From NCBI GenBank assembly GCA_937981555.1, contig CALJOK010000076.1, positions 34,763 to 98,762 on the forward strand: 64,000 nucleotides of DNA, given 5' to 3'. The position numbers and the translations under genes were made by a program. The notes beneath the pieces were generated by a model, which saw only the letters and a list, made by a program, of their open reading frames with translations, was not told the origin of the DNA and ran no database searches. How positions within the stretch are numbered: the stretch's first letter is position 1; every line of letters starts with the position of its first letter. The DNA is from an uncultured Saprospiraceae bacterium (GTDB lineage Bacteria; Bacteroidota; Bacteroidia; Chitinophagales; Saprospiraceae). Below, one piece after another: positions 16,325 through 25,774 of this stretch.

Positions 16325-17402
16325 TGTAAATATATTGTTACAAGAACTCCAAGATAAGTATGGAGATACTTTTTCTTTTGATCAAGTAGCTATTGAAAAA
16401 GAGGTTGAAATTCAATCTTCCCAATTTTCAAATTTAGCTGTCAAGATACTTTCTGTGATTGGCGGATTTTTAGGAAGTTTATTTTTTCTTGGATTTTTGT
16501 TGGTTTTAGGATTGTACGATACACCTGTGGTTGCGTTGGTGATGGGAGTAATTTTGATCTGCGTAGCGATAGGAATTGATCGTAATGAAACGAGTGTTTT
16601 ATTGGATACGGTTAGCATTTCTAATTTTTTGATTGGCGGCTTTTTGATTGGATTTGGCTTGGTAGACTTAACAGGAGAGGATGAAAATTTACTCATTTTA
16701 GTAGCTATGGTCATTGCGTCGATTTCTTTTTTCTTTGCCAAAGGATTTATGTTGAGGATGATTTGTGTCTTGATTTTTAATGGTAGTTGGTTGGCCTTGA
16801 TTTTGGAAAATAAAATTAATTCAGCCTTTCATTTTCAAATCATATTTTTAATTGCAGGTTTTATTTATCTAAGTTTTTTTGAAGCAAAGTTGATTTCAAA
16901 AAATACTTTTTGGAATTCGATTTATAAACCATTGCATGCTGGATTTTTAATATCGTTAAGTTTTGCTTTATTCTTATTGGCCAATAGTTGGAAGATGGAA
17001 GTCTATTTTTTTTATGATTGGATTTCGTCAATTGCCGTTTTTTTAGCGAACATTTTTGTCGTTTTTAAAATCATAGAAGGACTCGAATTAAGTGAAGAAA
17101 AAAATAAAATGTGGATTTATGGATTGAGCATTTTTGTTTTATTACCTACTTTTTTGATGCCTTCGATTGGTGGAGCGATTTTAGTTTTATTGGTGAGTTA
17201 TCATATTGGGCATCGGGTAGGAACTGCATTAGGAATGGTTGGTTTATTTTATTTTGGAATTCAGTTTTATTATGATTTGAATTTAACCCTTTTAATAAAA
17301 TCGATCATTTTGATGATTTCGGGAGTAATGTTTTTGAGTGCGTATTATTTTTATAACAGAACATTTACGGATGGATTAGGGGAAGAACAAAAACTTAATT
17401 AA
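16308..17402 (+). CDS. DUF4401 multi-pass membrane protein
   Basis: 364 aa with around ten transmembrane segments after a 55-residue soluble start. FLGSLFFLGFLLVLGLYDTP and GIDRNETSVLLDT are typical of DUF4401. Two in-frame ATGs (16308 and 16314) overlap the end of the DUF2157 gene, so translation is probably coupled. The first codons coincide with a copy of the dispersed micro-motif at 16325-16342, so the true N-terminus is slightly uncertain. It is the partner of the flanking DUF2157 and GDYXXLXY genes. Confidence 0.85.
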   Translation: MEMKSNVNILLQELQDKYGDTFSFDQVAIEKEVEIQSSQFSNLAVKILSVIGGFLGSLFFLGFLLVLGLYDTPVVALVMGVILICVAIGIDRNETSVLLDTVSISNFLIGGFLIGFGLVDLTGEDENLLILVAMVIASISFFFAKGFMLRMICVLIFNGSWLALILENKINSAFHFQIIFLIAGFIYLSFFEAKLISKNTFWNSIYKPLHAGFLISLSFALFLLANSWKMEVYFFYDWISSIAVFLANIFVVFKIIEGLELSEEKNKMWIYGLSIFVLLPTFLMPSIGGAILVLLVSYHIGHRVGTALGMVGLFYFGIQFYYDLNLTLLIKSIILMISGVMFLSAYYFYNRTFTDGLGEEQKLN

Positions 17403-17413
17403 TTTTATTTTTT

Positions 17414-17905
17414 ATGAAAAATATAAAAACGATCGTCATTCTTTTTAATCTAGTTTGTCTTATTGGTTATATCAATTGGGCTACTTTTCATAAAGAAAAA
17501 ACGATCTCGGATGGTACATTAATGTTGTTCGAATTAAGGCCTGTTGATCCTCGATCTTGGATGCAAGGCGACTATATGGATTTGCGATATGCTGTCGCTA
17601 CTCAAGGAAGATCAAAAAGTGAATTACCAAAATTTGGGTTTGGTATAGTTACTTTGGATGAAAATAATGTAGTGAAATTATCGAGATATCAAGAGTCAAA
17701 AACTCCTTTAGAAGAAGGTGAGTTTTTGATAAAATATGCAATACATCGAAGAGGCGTAAGTTTTGGTGCAGAGTCTTATTTTTTCGAAGAAGGAACGGGC
17801 GAACGATTTGAAAAAGGAAAATATGGAGGCCTTCGAGTGGATGAAGAAGGGAAAAGTATTTTGATTGGTTTGTATGATAAAGACTTTAAGTTTATTGAGT
17901 TGTAG
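17414..17905 (+). CDS. GDYXXLXY-domain protein
   Basis: 163 aa with one N-terminal membrane segment (IKTIVILFNLVCLIGYINWA). The signature appears as WMQGDYMDLRYAV at about residues 52-64. A second conserved block GEFLIKYAIHRRGVSFGAES is also visible. Proteins of this family are nearly always encoded with DUF2157 and DUF4401 proteins, as here with an 11-bp gap. The soluble domain probably faces the periplasm. The molecular role is unknown. The gene ends one base before the stop codon of the convergent CIA30 gene. Confidence 0.88.
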   Translation: MKNIKTIVILFNLVCLIGYINWATFHKEKTISDGTLMLFELRPVDPRSWMQGDYMDLRYAVATQGRSKSELPKFGFGIVTLDENNVVKLSRYQESKTPLEEGEFLIKYAIHRRGVSFGAESYFFEEGTGERFEKGKYGGLRVDEEGKSILIGLYDKDFKFIEL

Positions 17906-18451
17906 TTATTTCGTTACTCGAATCCAATCTACTTCCAAGTGAAATTTCCCCTCTTGTTTCCCCGCGATTAAAAAACCAATTTGCTGTAAATCGTTCATAT
18001 CTATTTTTCCATACTCAGCATAAATTCGACCTCGAAAAGTAGGTTGAAAATCATCAATCATCATTTCGATTTCCGTCCATTTATCTTTCTCCGTTTCAAA
18101 ATCTAGCGAGTAGGCGATGCCATCAAAACGGCTAGAGTTTCTCATTCTAAACTTATAAGTTTTTCCATCTCCTTTGACGCGCAGTTGTACTTTTTTGAAA
18201 TTCCCTTGAGCAAATTTTTGAGGAACAGTTCTTACCGATGCAAATCCACCATTATTTTCCATTGATACATTTCCCGAAAAAATAAAAGTTTTATTCTTTT
18301 CATCCCAAGCAGTTTTACTTTCCGAAAGTCCACCCATCACACCATCGTTGACGATGCGCCACGAGTCGATTTCGTTTGCTTTTTGAAATTCGAAAAGGGA
18401 AGAGTTAGTCATAATATTTAGTATAGTAAAAGTGATTAAGATATTTATCAT
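17906..18451 (-). CDS. CIA30-family (complex I intermediate-associated protein 30-like) protein
   Basis: 181 aa. The jelly-roll domain (about 20-180) shows the family start WRIVNDGVMGGLSES, then FSGNVSMENNGGFASVR and KGDGKTYKFRMRN. It ends IGFLIAGKQEGKFHLEVDWI. In mitochondria CIA30 (NDUFAF1) assists complex I assembly. Bacterial copies have a galactose-binding-like fold and no proven role. The first 15 residues are hydrophobic but make a poor signal peptide. The TTG and ATG choices near 18451-18409 leave the start uncertain. Confidence 0.8.
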   Translation of the reverse strand: MINILITFTILNIMTNSSLFEFQKANEIDSWRIVNDGVMGGLSESKTAWDEKNKTFIFSGNVSMENNGGFASVRTVPQKFAQGNFKKVQLRVKGDGKTYKFRMRNSSRFDGIAYSLDFETEKDKWTEIEMMIDDFQPTFRGRIYAEYGKIDMNDLQQIGFLIAGKQEGKFHLEVDWIRVTK

Positions 18452-18522
18452 AACGGTAAAACAGAAAAGGTTCTAATATGTTTTATGGAATTGGAAAACT
18501 TTTTATCTTTAGAAAAAAAGCT

Positions 18523-20295
18523 ATGAAACGATTCTCTCTACTTACTTTCCTTCTATTTTTGTTATTGAACATTTCTTCTTTTGCACAAGATTTTAATTGG
18601 AATTTTTATCAAGAAACTTATAATAAAGCAACTACTGCTTTTCCTTTAGGAAATGAGAAATGGCTAGTAGGCATACAAGCATTATCAAATAGTTATAGTG
18701 GGCCTAAAATCGCAGTAATTCACTTGGTCGATTCAACTGGCTCAATTTGGAGTGATACGAATGAGAATAGAATACCAGAAAGGAGCCGTGTTGAGAGTTT
18801 TCTAAGATTGGGAGATAAAATTTTTGTGTTAATTAGGAAGAATAGTAATAGTTATATCTTAAGTTATTTGTTGAAAGAAGACTCAATGGAATTTTTAGAC
18901 ATGATTGAGTTTGAGTATCGAATTCTAATCGATAAAATTGAATTTCTTCCAAATGGAAAATTAATAGGGATTGGTTCAGATGTAAGGACTCTTTTTTCTT
19001 ATGGTTATTGGACGGTAATTTCACAGGATCTTATTCAAGAATATGAGGACTTTTCTTACCTAGGGAGATTAAATGGTTTAATAGTATTGGAAGATTCTAC
19101 CTTTCTTCTAGGTGGTGGATTTGAAGATACGATTGATTATGGAATGAAAAAATTTGATTTAAACTATAATCAATTAGAGAGTTTTTTACCAAACATTTTT
19201 CCTTATAGAATATTACAAACAGACAATAAGGATATATTTATTTCGATCTACAGACAAATAAAAAAACTGAATAGTTCTTTTGAAATAGATACAACTGTTT
19301 TTTTATCGAATTTTGAAATACTGATAGATGTTAAACAGGATGGGAATAGATTGTATGCTTATGGAATAGATTATAATAATGTCAGAAAAATAATGGAATT
19401 TGACAATAACCTATCATTGGTTGATAGTCACCTGATAGATCTATCTAATTTTTCGCCAGATGGAATAGACATTCAAAATGATACATTTATTATAGTGGGT
19501 GATCATACATTAAACATACCAGATCAAGGTGTTCCATATTCATACCCAAAAATTACTGCAAGTTTTTATTCCTATTCGAAAGATGAAACACCCAGTTTTA
19601 GTAATAATAATTTACAAGTAGAAAATGTTCGAGTCCATAAATTTGGTCGAGTTAAGGATTGCACTCCTCATTATAATAAGTATAATTTATTGATGAAGAT
19701 AGTGGAAGTTTATGTGGTGAATAAAGGAGATGTTCCCATTGAAGAATTCAATCTTTTTATCAGAGCTGCCAGTCTTCAAAATTGTAGCGATTATACTCCT
19801 GAAGGAATACCTTATGATCAGGAGAAAAAAATTTCAGGGGTTAGTTTGATGCCTGGAGATTCCATGAAAGTACTTTTTCAGGATATGAAATTTCCTCAAT
19901 TTATGATAGATTCGGCGACGGTTAATCTTTGCGTTTGGACAAATGCAGTTAATCAAAGAATTGATATTGATATGAGTGATAATATAATTTGTGGTGAATT
20001 TGAGTTAGTTCAAAACGAATATGTTGAAGCGCCAATTATTTCTCCAGAAGAAAACGAACTTTTAATTTACCCAAATCCCTCAAGTGATCGTATCGCAGTA
20101 TCATTAAAAACACCTCCTTTTGAATCTACGATAATTGAGTTTTTTGATATGATTGGGCGAAGAATGCAATATAATTTTATTGCTCCACGTGCGACCTTTA
20201 AAGAAATTGATATATCGAATTTGCCTAAGGGAGTTTATTTTGTTCGAGTAAAAAATGATTTGACTGAAGAAACGGTTCGGTTTTTTAAAGATTGA
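18523..20295 (+). CDS. Secreted protein with T9SS type A sorting domain
   Basis: 590 aa from the ATG at 18523, which gives a clean signal peptide (MKRFSLLTFLLFLLLNISSFAQ); an upstream in-frame ATG at 18478 would bury it. The body (about 25-365) has repeated blocks of an observed-value type (LGDKIFVLIRKNSNSYILSY, FLPNGKLIGIGSDVR, LEDSTFLLGGGFEDT) that suggest a propeller. A second domain about 375-510 includes VEVYVVNKGDVPIEEFNLFI, an Ig-like or CARDB-like strand pattern. The end (LLIYPNPSSDRIAV, FDMIGRRMQ, LPKGVYFVRV) is a sorting domain. Substrate or ligand unknown. Confidence 0.75.
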   Translation: MKRFSLLTFLLFLLLNISSFAQDFNWNFYQETYNKATTAFPLGNEKWLVGIQALSNSYSGPKIAVIHLVDSTGSIWSDTNENRIPERSRVESFLRLGDKIFVLIRKNSNSYILSYLLKEDSMEFLDMIEFEYRILIDKIEFLPNGKLIGIGSDVRTLFSYGYWTVISQDLIQEYEDFSYLGRLNGLIVLEDSTFLLGGGFEDTIDYGMKKFDLNYNQLESFLPNIFPYRILQTDNKDIFISIYRQIKKLNSSFEIDTTVFLSNFEILIDVKQDGNRLYAYGIDYNNVRKIMEFDNNLSLVDSHLIDLSNFSPDGIDIQNDTFIIVGDHTLNIPDQGVPYSYPKITASFYSYSKDETPSFSNNNLQVENVRVHKFGRVKDCTPHYNKYNLLMKIVEVYVVNKGDVPIEEFNLFIRAASLQNCSDYTPEGIPYDQEKKISGVSLMPGDSMKVLFQDMKFPQFMIDSATVNLCVWTNAVNQRIDIDMSDNIICGEFELVQNEYVEAPIISPEENELLIYPNPSSDRIAVSLKTPPFESTIIEFFDMIGRRMQYNFIAPRATFKEIDISNLPKGVYFVRVKNDLTEETVRFFKD

Positions 20296-20418
20296 AAAAT
20301 GATCATAAGAACCAATAAGATTGGTTAACCTTTTTACTGTTTTTTGCTTATCAATAATGACGTTGTAAATTTAAATTCACAAAATTCCTTCAACCTTTTT
20401 TTAAAAAAAAATTAAAAC

Positions 20419-22890
20419 ATGAGAAATAATCTACTCTTTTATCTCTCGCTTATCTTTTTTATTTTTTCTAATAATATCGATGCTCAAGTAGTTTGCAATG
20501 ATGTCAACAACGATAACATTTGCGATTTTAGTGATTTTATCCATGTCGATCAATTTGGGTATTTGGAGAATGCAGAGAAAGTCGCGGTGATTAGCAATCC
20601 TCAAGTTGGGTTTAATGCAGGGCAAAATTTTACTCCTTCTACTACGTTACAACTTATCGATGCATCGGATGATATAGTTGTTTTTACAGGAGCTTCCACT
20701 GCATGGAATAGTGGTGCGACACATACTCAATCAGGTGATCAAGGATGGTGGTTTAATTTTTCGAGTGTGACAGCTTTGGGAGAATATTTTATTTATGATC
20801 CCATTCAAGAAGTGCGTTCGCCTACGTTTAAAATTAATGATAATGTCTATGGTGATGTTTTAAAAGCTGCTGTAAAGATGTTTTATTATAATCGTTGCAA
20901 TGCTACAAAAGTTGCTCCTTACGCTGGAGCAAATTGGACAGATGGAATGAATTTTATGAATAATTTGCAAGATGGAAATTGTCGATATGTAGGCGATCAA
21001 GGGAATGCAAATTTGGAAAAAGATTTATCGGGAGGTTGGTTTGATGCAGGTGATTACAATAAATATGTTACGTTTACTTTTTCTGTTGTTCATGATTTAC
21101 TTTGGGCATACCAAGAGAATCCAACTATTTTTGGTGATGATTGGGGCATTCCTGAAAGTGGAAATGGGATTCCAGATATTTTAGATGAGGTGAAGTGGGA
21201 GTTAGATTGGTTATTAAAAATGACCAATCCCGATGGTTCCGTTCATATCAAAATGGGAAGTATTAGTTACAACGATAATGTTGCTGCACCACCAAGTGCG
21301 AATACTGATCCTCGTTATTATGGCCCAACTTGTACGTCTGCTTCTATTTCTAATGCCGGAGTTTTTGCGCATGCTGCCAAAGTGTTTTCTGTTTTTTCTA
21401 CTACGAGTACATTTGCTACTACTTTGGAAAATGAGGCAATTAGTACCTGGGATTACGCTTTACCTTTTCTGAATAATAATACTTTGGAAATCAATTGTGA
21501 CGATGGAACGATCACCGCAGGAGATGCAGATTGGTCGGCGGCGGAACAAAAAGAAAATGCAGTTGCAGCAGCAGCATATCTTTTCGATTTGACCAATGAT
21601 GATTCGTACAGTCAATATCTAATCACCAATATTAATGATACAGAACCGATGGCAAATGATTATTGGGGAGGTTCCAAGATTCCCATTCATGATGCGCTTT
21701 TGAATTATATGAATAATCCCAATGCTAACCCTGCAACGGTAAGTTCAATCATAACTTCCTTTGCCATGGCTGCCAATAATAATTGGGAAGACTATCACGG
21801 ATTTAGCTCTGCTGATTTGTATCGTTCCTTTATGCCAGACTATTCTTACCATTGGGGAAGTAATCGCCCAAAAGCAAATTATGGAATTTTGAATTTACAA
21901 TTGTCTAAAAATAATCTGAATGTAAGCTCGGTTCCTAACTATGAAAAAAAGACAGCGGAGCAATTGCACTACTTCCATGGAGTCAATCCAATGGGGTTAG
22001 TCTATCTTTCTAATATGTATGATTTTGGTGGAGATCGATGTGTCAATGAAGTTTATCATACTTGGTTTTATGATGGAACAGATTGGGATAATGCACTTAC
22101 TTCACTCTATGGTCCTGCTCCAGGATTTGTACCAGGCGGTGCGAATAAAGATTTTACTGTGACGACTATTACACCTCCTTATGGACAACCTATCCAGAAA
22201 TCTTATTTAGAATTTAACTCTGGATTTCCAACCAATTCTTGGGAAATTACTGAACCTGGAATTTACTATCAAGCTGCTTATATTCGACTGTTGACTAGTC
22301 AAACTTTGGAATTAAATACGACTCCATTGCCGGTTGATTTAGTTTATTTTAATGCAGAAGTGACTGCTGAAAAAACAGTAAAACTAACGTGGAAATCAGC
22401 TACTGAAACCAATAATGATTTTTATGAAATACAAAGAAGTCAAGATGGAATTCAATTTGAGCACCTGGCAAAAGTAGATGGAAAAGGAACGACGACTTTA
22501 AGTTCTGTGTATACTGCGATTGATTCTACTCCCTTGGAGGGCGTTTCTTATTATCGAATTAAGCAAATTGATTTAGATGGGAAGACTTCTCTTTTTCCGA
22601 TAAAGTCTGTGTTTTTTGAACGATCAATTTTTTCCATTTCGTTGCAACCCAATCCTGCGAAAGACCAATTAAATATTTTTATTGATTCTAAAATTAATGA
22701 AAAGGTGGAAATCGAACTTATTTCCATTGACGGGAATGTATTGTTACAAAAAAGAAACATTGTGATTGTAAAAGGGGTGAATTCAATTCCTGTTGTGATA
22801 AATGAATTGGCGAATGGAATTTATTTTGTCAAAATTAGAAATGTAAAAACGGGAGAAGTAACTGTTGAGAAATTGACAGTTGCGAAATAA
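20419..22890 (+). CDS. Glycoside hydrolase family 9 (endoglucanase) with T9SS sorting domain
   Basis: 823 aa. A signal peptide ends IDAQ. Residues 25-145 form the cellulase N-terminal Ig-like domain (IHVDQFGYLENAEKVAVI). The GH9 (alpha/alpha)6 barrel follows: the DAGD motif at 209-212 holds the base aspartates, WGIPESGNGIPDILDEVKWE is conserved, and GVNPMG is at 521-526. E612 in ITEPGIYYQAAYIRLL is the likely acid. Residues about 635-730 form a linker with SYYRIKQIDLDGK, and 740-823 is the type A sorting domain. It should cut beta-1,4-glucan at the cell surface or outside. No other polysaccharide genes or SusCD pair are adjacent. Confidence 0.9.
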   Translation: MRNNLLFYLSLIFFIFSNNIDAQVVCNDVNNDNICDFSDFIHVDQFGYLENAEKVAVISNPQVGFNAGQNFTPSTTLQLIDASDDIVVFTGASTAWNSGATHTQSGDQGWWFNFSSVTALGEYFIYDPIQEVRSPTFKINDNVYGDVLKAAVKMFYYNRCNATKVAPYAGANWTDGMNFMNNLQDGNCRYVGDQGNANLEKDLSGGWFDAGDYNKYVTFTFSVVHDLLWAYQENPTIFGDDWGIPESGNGIPDILDEVKWELDWLLKMTNPDGSVHIKMGSISYNDNVAAPPSANTDPRYYGPTCTSASISNAGVFAHAAKVFSVFSTTSTFATTLENEAISTWDYALPFLNNNTLEINCDDGTITAGDADWSAAEQKENAVAAAAYLFDLTNDDSYSQYLITNINDTEPMANDYWGGSKIPIHDALLNYMNNPNANPATVSSIITSFAMAANNNWEDYHGFSSADLYRSFMPDYSYHWGSNRPKANYGILNLQLSKNNLNVSSVPNYEKKTAEQLHYFHGVNPMGLVYLSNMYDFGGDRCVNEVYHTWFYDGTDWDNALTSLYGPAPGFVPGGANKDFTVTTITPPYGQPIQKSYLEFNSGFPTNSWEITEPGIYYQAAYIRLLTSQTLELNTTPLPVDLVYFNAEVTAEKTVKLTWKSATETNNDFYEIQRSQDGIQFEHLAKVDGKGTTTLSSVYTAIDSTPLEGVSYYRIKQIDLDGKTSLFPIKSVFFERSIFSISLQPNPAKDQLNIFIDSKINEKVEIELISIDGNVLLQKRNIVIVKGVNSIPVVINELANGIYFVKIRNVKTGEVTVEKLTVAK

Positions 22891-22927
22891 GAAAAATCTC
22901 CACCTTAATTTAGGATGAATAAAGATT

Positions 22928-22973
22928 AGGCAAAAATTAAAGATGTATAACTCTTTAATTTTTGCCTTTTTTT
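22928..22973 (+). terminator. Rho-independent terminator of the GH9 gene
   Basis: GGCAAAAATTAAAG pairs with CTTTAATTTTTGCC around a ten-base loop and is followed by seven T. Confidence 0.8.
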
Positions 22974-23075
22974 GTAGAAAAAATAAAAACAAAAATTGTC
23001 CGCTAAGAGAACCTTATCTATTATAAATAATAATACTTTTGCGGATATTTTTTTAACATAAAAAAATCAATCAAA

Positions 23076-24188
23076 ATGAAATTGAAGTACATAATCCTAA
23101 TTATTAGTTTAGCATTTTTAGGAATGCCAAATGTAAACGCACAAGATGCGAAAGAATTAAAATTTACAGAGATGGACAAAAGTCCAATGGATGCAGCACA
23201 TTACCCTAGAAGAGCTGCTTTCAAAAATTACTTGGATGCAGATGATCCAGATCGAAGTTTGAAAATAAAAGTATTGTATTGTCGACCAAGCAAAAAAGAC
23301 AGAGATGTTTTTGGTGGATTAGAAAAATGGGGAATAGATTGGAGACTGGGAGCAAATGAAGCAACAGAAGTTACGTTTTACCAAGCGGTAGAAATAGGTG
23401 GAACACACCTTGATGCAGGAACTTACACGATGTTCGCACAAATTTATCCTTCTCATTGGTTGTTGAAAATTTCTTCGGAAAGGTTCATCGCAGGTGTTTC
23501 AGATCGAGACATTACTAAAGATGTAGTTTCTGTAAGTATTCCAACAGCTCAAGTACCAAATGTACGAGAAGAGTTTACTATTGGTTTCCAAAAAGTAGAT
23601 GATGGAAATGTAAATATGGTTTTTGAATGGGACAGAACTAGAGCAATGTTACCAATCAATTTGAATGCAGTTAGCTTAGCTGGACCTGACAAAAGTCCAA
23701 TGGATTTGGTACAGTATCCAAACAGTTCAAGATTCCGTAATTTCCAGAAGCCAGAAGATTTAGATAAAGCAGTAGCTAAAGTAAGAGTGGTGTATAGTCG
23801 CCCACAGATGAAGGGTCGAAAAATATTCGGAGAGATGTTGAAGTATGGTGACATGTGGAGAGTAGGTGCAAATGAAACAACTGAAATTACTTTTTTCGAA
23901 GATGTAACGATTAACGGAACAAAAGTGAAAAAAGGAAAATATGGTTTGTTTGCAAAATTAATTAGTGCTGACGAATGGGAATTTATCATTCATACTAATT
24001 TGCCTTCTTGGGGAAATCCTAACCACGATGAAAAAACAAATGTTGTAACGATGAAAGCAAAAACAGCGAAAACTCCAAAAACATTGGAGGCGCTTTCTAT
24101 GCTATTGGTAGAGAATGGAACGAACCAAGTTGACTTAGTTGTTGGCTGGGAAAATACGATGGCGAGATTACCGATTATGTTGAAATAA
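23076..24188 (+). CDS. Secreted protein with two tandem DUF2911 domains
   Basis: 370 aa with a signal peptide ending NVNAQ. Two copies of DUF2911 lie head to tail: about 32-200 (KSPMDAAHYPRRAAF, VLYCRPSKKDRDVFGG, WRLGANEATEVTFYQ) and about 208-370 (KSPMDLVQYPNSSRF, VVYSRPQMKGRKIFGE, WRVGANETTEITFFE). Single-domain DUF2911 proteins of about 170-190 aa are the common form. It is probably periplasmic or on the cell surface; the function is unknown. It stands as a single gene with its own terminator. Confidence 0.85.
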   Translation: MKLKYIILIISLAFLGMPNVNAQDAKELKFTEMDKSPMDAAHYPRRAAFKNYLDADDPDRSLKIKVLYCRPSKKDRDVFGGLEKWGIDWRLGANEATEVTFYQAVEIGGTHLDAGTYTMFAQIYPSHWLLKISSERFIAGVSDRDITKDVVSVSIPTAQVPNVREEFTIGFQKVDDGNVNMVFEWDRTRAMLPINLNAVSLAGPDKSPMDLVQYPNSSRFRNFQKPEDLDKAVAKVRVVYSRPQMKGRKIFGEMLKYGDMWRVGANETTEITFFEDVTINGTKVKKGKYGLFAKLISADEWEFIIHTNLPSWGNPNHDEKTNVVTMKAKTAKTPKTLEALSMLLVENGTNQVDLVVGWENTMARLPIMLK

Positions 24189-24191
24189 GTA

Positions 24192-24214
24192 TTTGTAAAT
24201 ACATTGTTATAAAA
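24192..24214 (+). repeat. Dispersed micro-motif TGTAAATRTATTGTTAT, copy between stop and terminator
   Basis: TGTAAATACATTGTTAT lies between the double-DUF2911 stop codon and its terminator. It is one of about ten copies; others are at 16325, 25138, 26195, 33850, 35433, 48846, 50702, 51665 and 61310. Confidence 0.65.
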
Positions 24215-24254
24215 AATGCGTTGCTCCAATTTTGAAGCAACGCATTTTTTTTTA
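24210..24254 (+). terminator. Rho-independent terminator
   Basis: AAAATGCGTTGCT pairs with AGCAACGCATTTT around a CCAATTTTGA-type loop, with nine T. Confidence 0.8.
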
Positions 24255-24288
24255 TCCATAGAAAAGACTTAATTTACTCCTATTATGT

Positions 24289-24410
24289 GATGGAACGCTG
24301 ATGCTACAGATCGAGCGAATGTAAGCGGATTCGATAAGAGAGGTGCTACGATTTTTTTCATTATATTGTAATCGTCAAATCCGCTCGATCCGCGGCATCC
24401 GCGTTCCATC
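24289..24410. repeat. Inverted-repeat element with GATGGAACGC ends
   Basis: The outer arms, starting GATGGAACGCtGATGC on the left and its complement on the right, pair over about 35 bp with several mismatches, including GATCGAGCG. The centre is AT-rich. It resembles REP-like elements found between Bacteroidota genes and is unrelated in sequence to the GCCGCAGAT family here. Confidence 0.75.
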
Positions 24411-24430
24411 AAAACAAAACCAACAAAAAA

Positions 24431-25132
24431 ATGGAAATTAATAACACCCTTCAATTCGAAAAAATTGAAAAAACGATCAAACGCCTATCTATCAGAATCA
24501 AAGAACGATTCCCTAATTCTGGTTTAGGAAAAACTTGTGATGACTTTCACCTCTTCACTTCCGAAAGCAAAAAACACATTAACTGGATAAGCAAACCGAT
24601 GTTTTTAATTCGAGGGATTACTTATTTTGTCATTGGTGTAATTTCCTTTTCACTCATATATGGACTCACTCTGACCAATCTAAAAGTTAAAAATTCTTTT
24701 ACTGATTTGATAACTTTAGCAGAAGCATCATTGAATAATATTGTCTTGTTAGGTGCAGCATTCTTTTTTATTTTTACTTTGGAAAACCGCTTAAAAAGAG
24801 TACGAGCGATCAAATATCTAAATGAAATAAAAGGTTTCGCGCATGTTGTTGATATGTACCAATTAACTAAAAATCCACAATTGTTAGGAAGAGAAAAGAA
24901 AAACACGGAGCATTCTCCTAAACGAGAATTGACCAAGTTTGAAATGCAGCGTTACTTAGATTATAGTTCAGAATTTTTGTCCTTGATAGGAAAAGTAGCA
25001 GCGTTGTATTCGCAACATTTACCTGACGAAGTGGTGACGCAAACGTCAAGTGAAATTCAAAATCTATGCTCAGATACAAGTAATAAGATTTGGCAGAAGA
25101 TGATAATTCTGAGTATGAGAAATAAAATTTAG
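24431..25132 (+). CDS. Two-transmembrane protein of unknown function
   Basis: 233 aa. A cytoplasmic helical N-terminus of about 60 residues precedes two membrane segments (FLIRGITYFVIGVISFSLIY and a second around 98-118, NIVLLGAAFFFIFTLENRL). A helical C-terminal half of about 115 residues carries a basic stretch GREKKNTEHSPKRE. No family was recognised. It lies 36 bp upstream of a frameshifted flotillin-like gene, so the two may once have formed a membrane pair. Confidence 0.6.
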   Translation: MEINNTLQFEKIEKTIKRLSIRIKERFPNSGLGKTCDDFHLFTSESKKHINWISKPMFLIRGITYFVIGVISFSLIYGLTLTNLKVKNSFTDLITLAEASLNNIVLLGAAFFFIFTLENRLKRVRAIKYLNEIKGFAHVVDMYQLTKNPQLLGREKKNTEHSPKRELTKFEMQRYLDYSSEFLSLIGKVAALYSQHLPDEVVTQTSSEIQNLCSDTSNKIWQKMIILSMRNKI

Positions 25133-25137
25133 GAAGG

Positions 25138-25158
25138 TATAACACTACATTTACAAAA
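25138..25158 (-). repeat. Dispersed micro-motif, reverse orientation
   Basis: Read on the - strand this is TTTGTAAATGTAGTGTTATAC. It is the one clear copy in the opposite orientation, filling the gap before the flotillin-like gene. Confidence 0.55.
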
Positions 25159-25168
25159 AGTATAAAAC

Positions 25169-25722
25169 ATGAGTTCTGCATTAATTATAGTCATTTCCTT
25201 TGGAGTAATATTTTCCTTACAAATGTTATTTCTTCTTTCATGTTATAAAAAGTGCCCTCCGGATAAAGTATTAGTTATTTATGGGAAAGTTTCTCAGGAT
25301 CCAAATAAAAGATATATAGTAAAGACATCGGGAGCAATATTCGTCTGGCCAAATATTCAAGCGTGTGATTTTTTAGATGCAAGTCCAAGAGATCTAAATA
25401 TTAAAGGAAATGCTTTGTCAAAAAATAATCGTGAAGTTTTTTTCAATCAGATTTGATTTTTAAAATTTCTAAAAAAGAAGAAATTGCTATTCATGCTGCG
25501 GAGTTATTTTATAAAAAAACTAAATCCGAAATTAGCTCAATAGTTTTGCATAAAATAAATAATGAAATTAGAAATGAAATCGCAAATCATCCAAGTCTAG
25601 ACTATCAAAAGAAAACTAATGAAATGCAAAATAGATTTGAAAAAGTAATTACAAGATCTTTGAATTCGATAGGAATGGAAATCGTAACATTCAAAGATTT
25701 AGAGTATAATTTGGTAAATTAA
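25169..25722 (+). pseudogene. Flotillin-like SPFH-domain gene broken by a one-base frameshift
   Basis: Frame 1 (25169-25456) begins with a membrane segment and CPPDKVLVIYGKVSQDPNK, then GAIFVWPNIQACDFLDASP, the start of a flotillin SPFH domain. It stops right after REVFFNQI. The next frame continues the domain without a gap (IFKISKKEEIAIHAAELFYK, then NEMQNRFEKVITRSLNSIGM and EIVTFKDL). A run of seven T at 25437-25443 is where one lost T would cause the shift; with eight T the protein reads REVFFQSDLIFKISKKEE and is about 185 aa. Flotillins are normally about 450-500 aa, so even the repaired protein lacks the C-terminal coiled coil. Real mutation and sequencing error cannot be told apart. Confidence 0.75.
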
Positions 25723-25774
25723 AATTTTACTTACCTTTGGAGCATTATTTTAATTTTAAAAAAAAACAATTATT

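Noticed and set aside
17900..17910. Zero-gap convergence of the GDYXXLXY and CIA30 genes
   Set aside because: Both ends are supported by their family pattern; tight packing without further signal.
20310..20335. AACCAATaagATTGGTT palindrome after the 18523 gene
   Set aside because: Too short and no proper T run; not called as a terminator.
25453..25722. Separate 89-aa gene starting at TTG
   Set aside because: The sequence continues the flotillin SPFH domain of the preceding frame without a gap, so one frameshifted gene explains both.
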